From Lentzea tibetensis (lineage in GTDB: Bacteria; Actinomycetota; Actinomycetes; Mycobacteriales; Pseudonocardiaceae), in NCBI RefSeq assembly GCF_007845675.1, contig NZ_VOBR01000024.1, positions 62,001 to 126,000 on the forward strand: a DNA stretch of 64,000 bases, read 5' to 3'. The notes under the pieces are model-generated. The model searched no databases, was not told where the DNA came from, and worked only from the letters and a program-made list of their open reading frames with translations. The translations under genes and the position numbers were made by a program. Within the stretch, counting starts at the first letter, position 1. Every line of letters begins with the position of its first letter. Below are positions 49,631 to 59,822 of this stretch, one piece after another.

Positions 49631-50911
49631 ATGGTTAGCCCACTGACTCCCGTTCTCACCAAGCGCTGGACCGAGCCCAGGTCCTGGACCATCGAGACGT
49701 ACGAGCGCACCGACGGCTACACCGCGCTGCGCAAGGCGTTGACGGCCCACCCGGACCAGCTCATCCAGCAGTGCAAGGACTCAGGGCTGCGCGGCCGCGG
49801 CGGCGCCGGCTTCCCCACCGGCATGAAGTGGGGCTTCATCCCGCAGGGCGACGGCAAGCCGCACTACCTCGTCATCAACGCCGACGAGGGCGAGCCGGGC
49901 ACCTGCAAGGACATCCCGCTGATGATGGCGGACCCGCACTCGCTCATCGAGGGCGTCATCATCACGTCGTACGCGATCCGCGCGAACTTCGCCGCGATCT
50001 ACGTGCGCGGTGAGGTCCTGCACTGCATCCGCAGGCTCAACGCGGCGGTCAAGGAGGCCTACGCCAAGGGCTACCTCGGCAAGGACATCCTCGGCAGCGG
50101 CTTCGACCTCGACGTGGTGATCCACGCCGGCGCGGGCGCGTACATCTGCGGCGAGGAGACGGCACTGCTCGACTCGCTGGAGGGCAAGCGCGGCCAGCCG
50201 AGGCTGAAGCCGCCCTTCCCCGCGACGGCAGGGCTCTACGCCGCGCCGACGGTCGTGAACAACGTCGAGACCATCGCCAGCGTCCCGTTCATCGTCAACG
50301 GCGGCGCGGACTGGTTCCGCGAGATGGGCCGCGAGCGCTCGCCCGGCCCGAAGATCTTCTCGCTGTCCGGCCACGTCACGAACCCCGGCCAGTACGAGGC
50401 GCCGATGGGCACGACCCTGCGTGAGCTGCTGGACATGGCCGGTGGCATGAAGGACGGCATCCCGATCAAGTTCTGGACGCCGGGTGGCTCGTCCACGCCG
50501 CTGTTCACCGCCGAGCACCTCGACGTCCCGCTGGACTTCGAGGGCTGCGCCGAGGCCGGCTCGATGCTCGGCACGACCGCGCTGCAGATCTTCAACGAGA
50601 CCGTGTCCGTGCCGTGGGCCGTCATGAAGTGGACGGAGTTCTACAAGCACGAGTCGTGCGGCAAGTGCACGCCGTGCCGCGAGGGCACGTACTGGCTCGT
50701 GCAGATCCTGCAGCGCATGGTGCGCGGCGAGGGCACCGCGGGCGACATCGACACCTTGCTCGACGTCTGCGACAACATCCTCGGCCGCTCGTTCTGCGCG
50801 CTCGGTGACGGCGCGGTCAGCCCGATCACCAGCGGCATCAAGTACTTCAAGGACGAGTTCCTCGCGCTGTGCGACCAGAACTCCAAGGCTTTGGCAGGAG
50901 CAAGCGCATGA
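49631..50911 (+). CDS. nuoF: NADH-quinone oxidoreductase subunit F
   Basis: A 426-residue 51-kDa-type subunit. It carries the NADH/FMN site GLRGRGGAGFPTGMKWGF and INADEGEPGTCKD, and the 4Fe-4S cluster N3 in ESCGKCTPCREG with the fourth Cys in SFCALGDGA. It oxidises NADH at the tip of the peripheral arm. ATG 49631 follows a 12-bp gap after nuoE. Confidence 0.97.
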   Translation: MVSPLTPVLTKRWTEPRSWTIETYERTDGYTALRKALTAHPDQLIQQCKDSGLRGRGGAGFPTGMKWGFIPQGDGKPHYLVINADEGEPGTCKDIPLMMADPHSLIEGVIITSYAIRANFAAIYVRGEVLHCIRRLNAAVKEAYAKGYLGKDILGSGFDLDVVIHAGAGAYICGEETALLDSLEGKRGQPRLKPPFPATAGLYAAPTVVNNVETIASVPFIVNGGADWFREMGRERSPGPKIFSLSGHVTNPGQYEAPMGTTLRELLDMAGGMKDGIPIKFWTPGGSSTPLFTAEHLDVPLDFEGCAEAGSMLGTTALQIFNETVSVPWAVMKWTEFYKHESCGKCTPCREGTYWLVQILQRMVRGEGTAGDIDTLLDVCDNILGRSFCALGDGAVSPITSGIKYFKDEFLALCDQNSKALAGASA

Positions 50912-53364
50912 CCATCGCCCCTGACAAGACCACCGACAAGTCGACCGAGATCGTCGTCCCCGAAGGGCACGTGAAGCTCGTCATCGACGGCCTCGAGGTC
51001 GTCGCGCCCAAGGGCGAGCTGCTGATCCGCACGGCGGAACGACTCGGCATCGTCATCCCGCGGTTCTGCGACCACCCCCTCCTCGACCCGGCGGGCGCGT
51101 GCCGCCAGTGCCTCGTCGAGGTGGAGATGGGCGGCAGGCCCATGCCGAAGCCGCAGGCGTCCTGCACGATGACCGTCGCCGACGGCATGGTCGTCAAGAC
51201 GCAGCTGACCTCGCCGGTCGCGGACAAGGCGCAGGCGGGTGTGATGGAGCTGCTGCTCATCAACCACCCGCTGGACTGCCCGATCTGCGACAAGGGCGGC
51301 GAGTGCCCGCTGCAGAACCAGGCGCTCGCGCACGGCCGCTCGGACTCGCGGTTCCACGAGCACAAGCGGACGTTCCCGAAGCCGATCAGCATCTCCACGC
51401 AGGTGCTGCTCGACCGCGAGCGCTGCGTGCTCTGCCAGCGCTGCACCCGGTTCTCCGCGCAGATCGCCGGTGACCCGTTCATCGAGCTGCTCGAGCGCGG
51501 CTCGCAGCAGCAGATCGGTGTGGCGAAGGACAAGCCGTTCCAGTCCTACTTCTCCGGCAACACCATCCAGATCTGCCCGGTGGGCGCTCTGACGAGTGCC
51601 GCGTACCGGTTCCGCGCCCGCCCGTTCGACCTGGTGTCGACGCCGAGCGTCTGCGAGCAGTGCTCGTCGGGCTGTGCCGAGCGCACGGACTGGCGGCGCG
51701 GCAAGGTGCAGCGCAAGCTCGCGGGCGACGACCCCGAGGTCAACGAGGAGTGGATCTGCGACAAGGGCCGCTTCGCGTTCCGCTACGCCACCGCCGACGA
51801 CCGCTTCACGCGGCCGATGGTGCGCGACGCGGAGAGCGGCGAGCTGCGCGAGTCGTCGTGGACCGAGGCACTGCAGATCGCGGCGGCCGGTCTCGCGGAG
51901 ACGCGGGACGCGAACGGCGTCGGCGTGCTCACCGGCGGCAGGCTGACCGTCGAGGACGCCTACGCGTACTCGAAGTTCGCCCGGATCGCACTGCGCACCA
52001 ACGACATCGACTTCCGCGCCCGCCCGCACTCCGCGGAGGAGCTGGACTTCCTGACCAGCTCGGTCGTCGGCACCAACCCGGACAACGGCGTGACGTTCAA
52101 GGGCATCGAGGCCGCACCGGCCGCGCTGCTCGTCGCGTTCGAGCCCGAGGAGGAGGCGCCGATCGTCTTCCTGCGGCTGCGCAAGGCGGCCCGCAACAAG
52201 AAGACGAAGGTCTTCCACCTCGGCCAGTTCACCACCCCCGCGGTGGAGAAGACGTTCGGCACGCTCCTCGCGTGCGTGCCCGGTGGCGAGGCCGCCGCGC
52301 TGCACGGCCTGCCGGAGCACGCCTCCGACGTCGTCGACGAGCTGTCGAAGCCCGGCGCGGTGATCCTCGTCGGCGAGCGCGCCGCCGAGATCCCCGGCGC
52401 CTTCACGGCCGTCGTGAAGCTCGCCGAGCGCACCGGCGCCAAGGTCGCCTGGATCCCGCGTCGCGCGGGTGAACGGGGTGCGCTCGCGGTCGGCGCGACG
52501 CCGAACCTGCTGCCCGGTGGCCGGCTCGTCACCGACGCGGCCGCCCGCACCGAGGTCGAGCGGACCTGGGGTGTCGAGGAGGGCGTGATCTCGGCCAAGC
52601 CGGGGCGCGACACCACCGGCATCCTCACCGCGCTCGTCGCCGGCGAGCTGGACGGCCTCGTGGTCGGCGGCGTCGACCCGTTCGACCTGCCGGACCCGGA
52701 GCTGGCCGAGAAGGCGCTGAGCAAGGCGTCCTTCATCGTCAGCCTGGAGCTGCGGCCGAGCGCGGTCACCGCGCACGCGAACGTCGTGCTCCCGATCGCC
52801 CCCGCGGTCGAGAAGTCCGGCAGCTACCTCAACTGGGAAGGCCGCCACCGCGTCTTCGGCACCACGCTCGAAGGCACCGGCGCGCTGCCGGACTGCCGCG
52901 TGCTCGACACCCTCGCGGTGGAGATGGACGCGGACCTGTTCACGCAGACCCCGGCCGCGTCCGCGGCAGACCTCGCCCGCCTCGGCGACAACGTCAGCGC
53001 GGCCGCCGCGCCGAACGTGCCCGCCCCGCTGCTGTCCCCGCCCAAGGCGGGACAGGCGGTGCTGGCGACCTGGCGCCGGCTGATCGACAACGGGTCGCTG
53101 CAGGACGGCGAGCCGCACCTGGCTGGCACCGCCCGCCCGGTCGTGGCGAAGGTGTCTGAGGCGACCGCCGGGCACCTCGGCATCGAGCTGGGCGGCGAGA
53201 TCACGGTCTCCACGGCACGCGGGTCCGTGACGCTGCCGGTCGAGGCGGACGACCTGCCGGACGGCGTCGTCTGGGTGCCGGCCAACTCCGGTGACGTCAC
53301 GGTGCGACGCAACCTCGCGGCCGGTCACGGCTCCGTGGTCTCCGTCAGTGGAGGGAAGGCATGA
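50908..53364 (+). CDS. nuoG: NADH-quinone oxidoreductase subunit G
   Basis: An 818-residue 75-kDa-type subunit. The N-terminal ferredoxin domain holds [20 protein letters not shown] (2Fe-2S), then [20 protein letters not shown] and [14 protein letters not shown] (4Fe-4S). An extra cluster motif [13 protein letters not shown] with CDKGRF marks cluster N7 in the molybdopterin-oxidoreductase-like region. The rest is a degenerate molybdopterin-binding fold. The ATG at 50908 overlaps the nuoF stop. Confidence 0.96.
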   Translation: MTIAPDKTTDKSTEIVVPEGHVKLVIDGLEVVAPKGELLIRTAERLGIVIPRFCDHPLLDPAGACRQCLVEVEMGGRPMPKPQASCTMTVADGMVVKTQLTSPVADKAQAGVMELLLINHPLDCPICDKGGECPLQNQALAHGRSDSRFHEHKRTFPKPISISTQVLLDRERCVLCQRCTRFSAQIAGDPFIELLERGSQQQIGVAKDKPFQSYFSGNTIQICPVGALTSAAYRFRARPFDLVSTPSVCEQCSSGCAERTDWRRGKVQRKLAGDDPEVNEEWICDKGRFAFRYATADDRFTRPMVRDAESGELRESSWTEALQIAAAGLAETRDANGVGVLTGGRLTVEDAYAYSKFARIALRTNDIDFRARPHSAEELDFLTSSVVGTNPDNGVTFKGIEAAPAALLVAFEPEEEAPIVFLRLRKAARNKKTKVFHLGQFTTPAVEKTFGTLLACVPGGEAAALHGLPEHASDVVDELSKPGAVILVGERAAEIPGAFTAVVKLAERTGAKVAWIPRRAGERGALAVGATPNLLPGGRLVTDAAARTEVERTWGVEEGVISAKPGRDTTGILTALVAGELDGLVVGGVDPFDLPDPELAEKALSKASFIVSLELRPSAVTAHANVVLPIAPAVEKSGSYLNWEGRHRVFGTTLEGTGALPDCRVLDTLAVEMDADLFTQTPAASAADLARLGDNVSAAAAPNVPAPLLSPPKAGQAVLATWRRLIDNGSLQDGEPHLAGTARPVVAKVSEATAGHLGIELGGEITVSTARGSVTLPVEADDLPDGVVWVPANSGDVTVRRNLAAGHGSVVSVSGGKA

Positions 53365-54662
53365 CCACCCAGGAACTCCTCGCTGACGACCCGATCTGGC
53401 TCATCCTGATCAAGGTCGTCGGGATCTTCGCCTTCCTCGTCGTCATGACCCTGTTCATGATCAACTGGGAGCGCAAGGTCGTCGCGCGCATGCAGCACCG
53501 GCCCGGCCCGAACCGGGTCGGCCCGAACGGCTGGCTCCAGTCGCTCGCGGACGGTCTGAAGCTCGCGTTCAAGGAGGACATCCGCCCGGTCCTCGCGGAC
53601 AAGTGGGTGTTCTTCCTCGCCCCGGTGATCTCCTGCATCCCCGCGTTCCTCGCGTTCTCGGTGATCCCGCTCGGCGGCGAGGTCACCATGTTCGGCGAGA
53701 AGACCGCGCTGCAGCTGGTCGACCTCCCGGTCGGCGTGCTGGTCGTGCTCGCCTGCTCCTCGCTCGGCGTCTACGGCATCGTGCTGTCGGGCTGGGCGTC
53801 CGGCTCGCCGTACCCGCTGCTCGGCGCGCTGCGCTCGGCGGCGCAGGTGATCTCGTACGAGATCGCGATGGGTCTGTCGATCGTCGCGGTCGTCATGTAC
53901 TCGCACTCGCTGTCCACCGCCGAGATCGTGAAGGCGCAGGAGTCCGGCTGGTTCGGCTGGCTGCTGTTCCCGAGCTTCCTGATCTACGTGATCTCGATGG
54001 TCGGCGAGACGAACCGCGCGCCGTTCGACCTCCCCGAGGCCGAGTCCGAGTTGGTCGGTGGTTTCCACACCGAGTACAGCTCGCTCAAGTTCGCGCTGTT
54101 CTTCCTCGCCGAGTACGTGAACATGGTGACGGTCTCCGCGCTCGCCACGACGCTGTTCCTCGGCGGCTGGCGCGCACCGTGGCCGCTGTCCGCGATCGGC
54201 GACGGCATGCTGAACACCGGCTGGTGGCCGCTCCTCTGGTTCGTCGGGAAGACGCTGTTCTTCCTGTTCATCTTCATCTGGCTGCGCGGCACGCTGCCCC
54301 GCCTGCGCTACGACCAGTTCATGCGCCTCGGCTGGAAGGTGCTCGTCCCGGCCAGCCTCATCTGGATCGTGCTCGTCGCCACCGTTCGCGCGTGGAAGAC
54401 CGAGGGCGGTTTCACGACCCAGCAGCTGCTGATCGTGTTCGGCGTGGTGGTCGGCATCCTGCTGCTCGTCTCGGTGCTGCTGCCGGACAAGAAGCCGGTC
54501 GACCAGAACGCGGTCCCGCTCGCGGGCTGGGGCTACCCGGTGCCGCCGCTGGATCTCAAGGTCCCGAAGGCCGGCCCGAAGAAGTCGGTCAAGGCGGCCA
54601 AGCTGCCCAAGGAAAAGGCTGCGGTAACCAGTGGGAAGGAGGCCGGCGATGGGAATGCTTGA
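53361..54662 (+). CDS. nuoH: NADH-quinone oxidoreductase subunit H
   Basis: A 433-residue membrane subunit with eight or nine helices at the junction with the peripheral arm. It has [40 protein letters not shown] and [22 protein letters not shown]-terminal Lys/Ala-rich tail of about 50 residues follows the last helix. ATG overlaps the nuoG stop. Confidence 0.97.
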   Translation: MTTQELLADDPIWLILIKVVGIFAFLVVMTLFMINWERKVVARMQHRPGPNRVGPNGWLQSLADGLKLAFKEDIRPVLADKWVFFLAPVISCIPAFLAFSVIPLGGEVTMFGEKTALQLVDLPVGVLVVLACSSLGVYGIVLSGWASGSPYPLLGALRSAAQVISYEIAMGLSIVAVVMYSHSLSTAEIVKAQESGWFGWLLFPSFLIYVISMVGETNRAPFDLPEAESELVGGFHTEYSSLKFALFFLAEYVNMVTVSALATTLFLGGWRAPWPLSAIGDGMLNTGWWPLLWFVGKTLFFLFIFIWLRGTLPRLRYDQFMRLGWKVLVPASLIWIVLVATVRAWKTEGGFTTQQLLIVFGVVVGILLLVSVLLPDKKPVDQNAVPLAGWGYPVPPLDLKVPKAGPKKSVKAAKLPKEKAAVTSGKEAGDGNA

Positions 54663-55170
54663 TCCCGTCAAGGGCTTCGGAGTCACCTTCGCGACGATGT
54701 TCAAGAAGGTGGTGACCGAGGAGTACCCCGAGGTCAAGAAGGTCACCGCGCCGCGGTTCCACGGACGGCACCAGCTGAACCGGCACCCGGACGGCCTGGA
54801 GAAGTGCGTCGGCTGCGAGCTGTGCGCGTGGGCCTGCCCCGCGGACGCGATCTTCGTCGAGGGTGGCGACAACACCGAGGAAGAGCGCTACTCGCCCGGT
54901 GAGCGCTACGGCGCCGACTACCAGATCAACTACCTGCGGTGCATCGGCTGCGGCCTGTGCATCGAGGCGTGCCCGACCCGCTCGCTCACCATGACGAACG
55001 AGTTCGAGCTCGCCGACGACAACCGCCAGGACCTCATCTTCACCAAGGAGGACCTGCTCGCTCCGCTGCTGCCCGGCATGGAGCAGCCGCCGCACCCCAT
55101 GCGGCTCGGCGACAACGAGCAGGACTACTACGTCAACGGTCCTGAGCTGGCCAAGGAGGCGCAGAAGTGA
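54649..55170 (+). CDS. nuoI: NADH-quinone oxidoreductase subunit I
   Basis: A 173-residue 23-kDa-type subunit with two 4Fe-4S clusters in [18 protein letters not shown] and [19 protein letters not shown]. It links the peripheral chain to cluster N2. ATG 54649 has GGAAGGAGG at ideal distance and overlaps nuoH by 14 bp. Confidence 0.97.
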   Translation: MGMLDPVKGFGVTFATMFKKVVTEEYPEVKKVTAPRFHGRHQLNRHPDGLEKCVGCELCAWACPADAIFVEGGDNTEEERYSPGERYGADYQINYLRCIGCGLCIEACPTRSLTMTNEFELADDNRQDLIFTKEDLLAPLLPGMEQPPHPMRLGDNEQDYYVNGPELAKEAQK

Positions 55171-56024
55171 GCGCCGTCCTCAGCACGCTCCTGGCGCTGC
55201 AGCCCGACCCGGCCACCGCCGAGCGCGTCCCGGACGTGGTGACGACCGGTGAGGCCATCGCGTTCTGGGTGCTCGGCCCGCTGGCTCTCGCCGGTGCGCT
55301 CGGCATGCTGTTCGCGAAGAACGCCGTGCACTCCGCGCTGTGGCTGGTGCTCACGATGCTCAGCCTCGGTGTGCTGTACATGGTCCAGCAGGCGCCGTTC
55401 CTCGGCTTCGTGCAGATCATCGTCTACACCGGCGCGATCATGATGCTGTTCCTGTTCGTACTGATGATGGTCGGCAGGGACAGCTCGGACTCGGTCGTCG
55501 AGGTCCTCAGAGGACAGCGGCTCGCCGCGGCGGTGCTCGGCGTCGGTTTCGCCGGCCTCGTCGTCGGCTCGCTGGCCCGCGCGCTCACCGAGGTGCAGCC
55601 GGTCGGCCTGGTCGAGCAGAACACGGTCAACGGCGGCAACGTGGCCAACATCGGCGCGTCGCTGTTCACCGACTGGCTGTTCCCGTTCGAGCTCACGTCG
55701 GCGCTGCTGATCACGGCCGCGATCGGCGCGATGATCCTCGCGTTCTCCGACCGCCACGGGAAGGCGGGCAAGAAGACGCAGAAGCAGCTCGTCGAGGAGC
55801 GGTTCAAGACCACCCGCGTCGGCTCGCTGCCCGGTCCCGGTGTCTTCGCCACCGCGAACTCGGTGGCGACGCCCGCACTGCTGCCCGACGGTTCCGTCGC
55901 ACCGGAGTCGTTGTCCGAGCTCATCGAGGCCACGGCCAAGGAGACGCTGGACGACGACGTCGCCGAGGTCGCGGGCACCGGGCACGAGGCTGACGCGCAC
56001 GCGCTCAAGGGAGGCGAGTCGTGA
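55167..56024 (+). CDS. nuoJ: NADH-quinone oxidoreductase subunit J
   Basis: A 285-residue subunit with five membrane helices ([40 protein letters not shown]). A long soluble C-terminal extension of about 95 residues ([20 protein letters not shown] onward) is typical for actinobacteria. The start overlaps the nuoI stop and the end overlaps nuoK. Confidence 0.95.
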   Translation: MSAVLSTLLALQPDPATAERVPDVVTTGEAIAFWVLGPLALAGALGMLFAKNAVHSALWLVLTMLSLGVLYMVQQAPFLGFVQIIVYTGAIMMLFLFVLMMVGRDSSDSVVEVLRGQRLAAAVLGVGFAGLVVGSLARALTEVQPVGLVEQNTVNGGNVANIGASLFTDWLFPFELTSALLITAAIGAMILAFSDRHGKAGKKTQKQLVEERFKTTRVGSLPGPGVFATANSVATPALLPDGSVAPESLSELIEATAKETLDDDVAEVAGTGHEADAHALKGGES

Positions 56025-56320
56025 CCCCCACCTACTACCTCCTGTTGTCCGCGCTGCTGTTCAGCATCGGCGCGGTCGGAGTGCTGGTGCGCCGCAACGC
56101 CATCGTGGTGTTCATGTGCGTCGAGCTGATGCTCAACGCGGTGAACCTGAGCCTGGTGACGTTCGCGCGGATCAACGGCTCCCTCAACGGGCAGGTGATG
56201 GCCTTCTTCGTGATGGTCGTCGCCGCCGCCGAGGTCGTCGTCGGCCTCGCGATCATCATGTCGATCTTCCGGACGCGTCGCTCGGCCTCGGTCGACGACT
56301 CGAACCTGCTGAAGTACTGA
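56021..56320 (+). CDS. nuoK: NADH-quinone oxidoreductase subunit K
   Basis: A 99-residue three-helix subunit. It has [20 protein letters not shown] with the proton-path Glu, and [23 protein letters not shown] start overlaps the nuoJ stop. Confidence 0.97.
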   Translation: MTPTYYLLLSALLFSIGAVGVLVRRNAIVVFMCVELMLNAVNLSLVTFARINGSLNGQVMAFFVMVVAAAEVVVGLAIIMSIFRTRRSASVDDSNLLKY

Positions 56321-56330
56321 GAGGTCACCG

Positions 56331-58262
56331 GTGACGGAACCTGTTGTCGCCAGCGGGATCGGCAGTCTCGCCTGGTTGCTGCTGGCGCTGCCCGCGTTCG
56401 GCGCGGCTGTGCTGCTGATCGGTGGCAAGCGCACGGACAAGTGGGGACACCTGCTCGGCTGCGCCACGATCATCGGCGCGTTCGTCTACGGCGCGGCGCT
56501 GTTCTTCTCCACCCTCGGTCAGACGGGGGAGCGGACCAGCGAGCTGAAGCTGTTCACGTGGATCGACGTGAACGCGCTGACCGTGGACTTCGCGCTGCGG
56601 CTCGACCCGCTGTCGCTGACGTTCGTGCTGCTGATCACCGGTGTGGGCTCGCTGATCCACATTTACTCGATCGGCTACATGGCGCACGAGGAAGGCCGCC
56701 GGAAGTTCTTCGGCTACCTGAACCTCTTCGTCGCGGCCATGCTGCTCCTGGTGCTGGGCAACGGTTTCGTGACCCTGTACTTCGGCTGGGAGGGCGTCGG
56801 TCTCGCCTCGTACCTGCTGATCGGCTGGTACCAGCACAAGCCGGAAGCCGCGTCCGCGGCCAAGAAGGCGTTCCTCATGAACCGCGTCGGCGACCTCGGT
56901 CTGGCGATCGCGATCTTCATGATGTTCAACCAGCTCGGGACCACGCAGTACACCGAGGTCTTCAGCCGGGTCGGCGAGTTCTCCTCGGGTGAGATCCTCG
57001 CGATCACGTTGCTGCTGCTCCTCGGTGCCTGCGGCAAGTCCGGTCAGTTCCCGCTCCAGGCGTGGTTGCCGGACGCCATGGCCGGTCCGACCCCGGTGTC
57101 CGCGCTCATCCACGCGGCAACGATGGTCACCGCGGGCGTGTACCTGATCGCCCGGTCCAACCCGATCTACAACCTCAGCGAGTCCGGCCGGCTGGTCGTC
57201 ATGATCATCGGTGCGGTCACGCTGCTGATCGGCTGCATCATCGGTTGCGCCTACGACGACTTCAAGAAGGTCCTCGCGTACTCGACGGTCAGCCAGATCG
57301 GCTACATGATCCTGGCGGTCGGGCTCGGCCCGGTCGGCTACGCGCTGGGCATCATGCACCTGCTGACGCACGGCTTCTTCAAGGCCGGGCTGTTCCTCGG
57401 TGCCGGCTCGGTCATGCACGGCATGAACGACGAGGGCGACATCCGCCGCATGGGCGGTCTCGCCAAGCACCTCCCGATCACGTTCGTCACCTGGACGCTC
57501 GGGTACCTGGCGCTGATCGGCTTCCCGTTCCTGTCCGGCTACTTCTCGAAGGACGCGATCATCGCCGCGGCCTTCTCGGCGCACGGCTGGCAGGGCTACG
57601 TGTTCGGCGGCGTGGCGCTGCTCGGCGCCGGGCTCACCGCGTTCTACATGACGCGCCTGCTGATCCTCGTCTTCCTCGGCAAGCCGCGGTGGAAGGACCT
57701 GAAGTCCGAGGACGGTCGCGAGTACCACCCGCACGAGTCGCCGGTGTCGATGACGGCGCCGATGATCGTGCTGGCGATCGGCTCCGTCGGCGCCGGTTGG
57801 TGGTTCGCCACCGACAACCGGCTCGCGGAGTGGCTCGCACCTACGCTCGGCGAGCTGCGGGAGGAGCACGGCCTGCTGTCGCACGGCACGGTCGGGATCC
57901 TGACCGTCGCCATCTCGTTCGTCGGCGCCGGGCTCGCGTTCGTCCTCTTCGGACGCGGCACCCAGCCGGTCGAACGCCCGCTCCGGGTCTCCTTCCCGGT
58001 CCGCGCCGCCCGTGCCGACCTGTACGGCAACGCACTGAACGAGACGCTCTTCGCGCGGCCGGGCACCTGGCTCACCCGCGCGCTGGTGTTCATCGACATG
58101 AAGGGCGTCGACGGTCTGGTGAACGGGACCGCGGCGCTGCTCGGCGGTAGCTCCGGCCGGTTGCGCAGGCTGCAGACCGGGTTCGTCCGCTCCTACGCAC
58201 TGTCCATGCTCCTGGGCACGTTCTTCGTGCTCGGAGCGCTCCTGGTGGTGAGGTACTCGTGA
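56331..58262 (+). CDS. nuoL: NADH-quinone oxidoreductase subunit L
   Basis: A 643-residue antiporter-like proton-pumping subunit with about sixteen helices. It has YFGWEGVGLASYLLIGWYQH, QFPLQAWLPDAMAGPTPVSA and LIHAATMVTAGVYLIARSNP, and the long lateral helix is at the C-terminus. GTG start at 56331. The end overlaps nuoM. Confidence 0.96.
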   Translation: MTEPVVASGIGSLAWLLLALPAFGAAVLLIGGKRTDKWGHLLGCATIIGAFVYGAALFFSTLGQTGERTSELKLFTWIDVNALTVDFALRLDPLSLTFVLLITGVGSLIHIYSIGYMAHEEGRRKFFGYLNLFVAAMLLLVLGNGFVTLYFGWEGVGLASYLLIGWYQHKPEAASAAKKAFLMNRVGDLGLAIAIFMMFNQLGTTQYTEVFSRVGEFSSGEILAITLLLLLGACGKSGQFPLQAWLPDAMAGPTPVSALIHAATMVTAGVYLIARSNPIYNLSESGRLVVMIIGAVTLLIGCIIGCAYDDFKKVLAYSTVSQIGYMILAVGLGPVGYALGIMHLLTHGFFKAGLFLGAGSVMHGMNDEGDIRRMGGLAKHLPITFVTWTLGYLALIGFPFLSGYFSKDAIIAAAFSAHGWQGYVFGGVALLGAGLTAFYMTRLLILVFLGKPRWKDLKSEDGREYHPHESPVSMTAPMIVLAIGSVGAGWWFATDNRLAEWLAPTLGELREEHGLLSHGTVGILTVAISFVGAGLAFVLFGRGTQPVERPLRVSFPVRAARADLYGNALNETLFARPGTWLTRALVFIDMKGVDGLVNGTAALLGGSSGRLRRLQTGFVRSYALSMLLGTFFVLGALLVVRYS

Positions 58263-59821
58263 GCTGGGTCTTGATCGCACTGCTCGTGCTGCCGCTCGTC
58301 GGCGCACTCGTGGTGTCGTTGCCCTTCCTGCGTCGTGACGACGCGAAGGCGAAGCTCGTCGCACTGGCGTTCTCGGTCGCCGAGCTGCTGCTCGCGGTCG
58401 TGCTGTGGATCACCTACGAGCCGGGCGGTCCCCGCCTCCAGCTGACGAGCTCGGTCGACTGGATCGCGGGCTTCGGCGTGCACCTGTCGTTCGGCGTCGA
58501 CGGCATCGCGCTCGTGATGATCGCGGTCATCGCGGTGCTGATCCCGCTGGTGATCGGCGCCGGCTGGGCGGAGAAGCTGCCGTCCGGCCGCAGTGCCGGT
58601 GGCTACCTCGGGCTGATCCTGTTGCAGGAGGCCATCACCGTCGCGGTGTTCGCGGCGACCGACGTCTTCCTGTTCTACGTCCTCTTCGAGGTCATGCTCA
58701 TCCCGATGTACTTCCTGATCGGCGGCTACGGCGGCGCGCGCAGGCAGTACGCGGCGGTGAAGTTCTTCCTGTACTCGTTCCTCGGCGGCCTGATCATGCT
58801 GGCGTCGGCGATCGGGTGCTACGTGCTCGCGCAGGACAAGATCGGCAAGGGCACGTTCGACTGGGCGACCCTTGTGACCGTGGTCCGCGAGGCGGACACC
58901 TCCACGCAGATCTGGCTGTTCCTCGGCTTCTTCCTCGCGTTCGCGATCAAGGCGCCGCTCGTGCCGTTCCACACCTGGCTGCCCGACGCGGCCGCCGAGG
59001 CGCCCATCGGCGTCACGGTCATCGTCGTCGGCATCCTGGACAAGGTCGGCACGTTCGGCATGCTGCGCTACAACCTGCCGATGTTCCCGGAGGCCTCGAA
59101 GGCGCTCGCGCCGGTGGTGCTGGTCCTCGCGGTCGCCGGTGTCCTCTACGGATCGCTGCTCGCGACCGGGCAGCGGGACATGAAGCGGTTCCTGGCGTAC
59201 GTGTCGATCGCGCACTTCGGCTTCATCGCGCTCGGCATCTTCTCGTTCACGTCGCAGGCCGGCGTGGGCTCCGTGTCGTACATGCTCAACCACAGCATCT
59301 CGACCGGCATGCTGATCCTGGTGATCGGCATGGTGATCGCGCGCGGCGGCTCGACGTCCATCGCGGACTACGGCGGCATGTCGAAGGTGGCGCCGCTGCT
59401 CGCCGGAATGCTGCTGCTGTCCGGCCTCACGACGTTGTCGCTGCCGGGCACCAACTCGTTCGTGAGCGAGTTCCTCGTGCTCATCGGCTCGTACCCGACG
59501 CAGCCGGTCTACACGATCCTGGCCACGCTGGGCATGGTGCTCGCCGCGCTGTACGTGCTGTGGCTCTACCAGCGGGTCATGACCGGCCCGCTGCGCGGTA
59601 CGGCTCTGCTGTCCACCGGTGGACCCGGCGCGACGGTCGACCCGGAGAAGGCCCCCATCACGGATCTGAACAAGCGTGAGATCGCCGTGCTGGCGCCGCT
59701 CGTGGCGCTGGTGCTGCTGCTGGGTTTCTACCCGCAGCCGGTTCTGGACGTCGTCACCCCGTCCGTGGGGGCGACGTTGAGCGAGGTCGGCGTGACCGAC
59801 CCGGTGCAGGAAGGCAAGTGA
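58259..59821 (+). CDS. nuoM: NADH-quinone oxidoreductase subunit M
   Basis: A 520-residue antiporter-like subunit. It has YVLFEVMLIPMYFLIGGYGG, KAPLVPFHTWLPDAAAEAPI and RFLAYVSIAHFGFIALGIFS. It overlaps nuoL by 4 bp and is followed by nuoN after one base. Confidence 0.96.
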   Translation: MSWVLIALLVLPLVGALVVSLPFLRRDDAKAKLVALAFSVAELLLAVVLWITYEPGGPRLQLTSSVDWIAGFGVHLSFGVDGIALVMIAVIAVLIPLVIGAGWAEKLPSGRSAGGYLGLILLQEAITVAVFAATDVFLFYVLFEVMLIPMYFLIGGYGGARRQYAAVKFFLYSFLGGLIMLASAIGCYVLAQDKIGKGTFDWATLVTVVREADTSTQIWLFLGFFLAFAIKAPLVPFHTWLPDAAAEAPIGVTVIVVGILDKVGTFGMLRYNLPMFPEASKALAPVVLVLAVAGVLYGSLLATGQRDMKRFLAYVSIAHFGFIALGIFSFTSQAGVGSVSYMLNHSISTGMLILVIGMVIARGGSTSIADYGGMSKVAPLLAGMLLLSGLTTLSLPGTNSFVSEFLVLIGSYPTQPVYTILATLGMVLAALYVLWLYQRVMTGPLRGTALLSTGGPGATVDPEKAPITDLNKREIAVLAPLVALVLLLGFYPQPVLDVVTPSVGATLSEVGVTDPVQEGK

Positions 59822-59822
59822 C

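Noticed and set aside
50641-53328. A very long open frame (895 codons) antisense to nuoG
   Set aside because: It mirrors nuoG, is extremely rich in Arg, Ala and Gly, has no recognisable domain and no ribosome site. Such antisense frames are usual in high-GC coding DNA.
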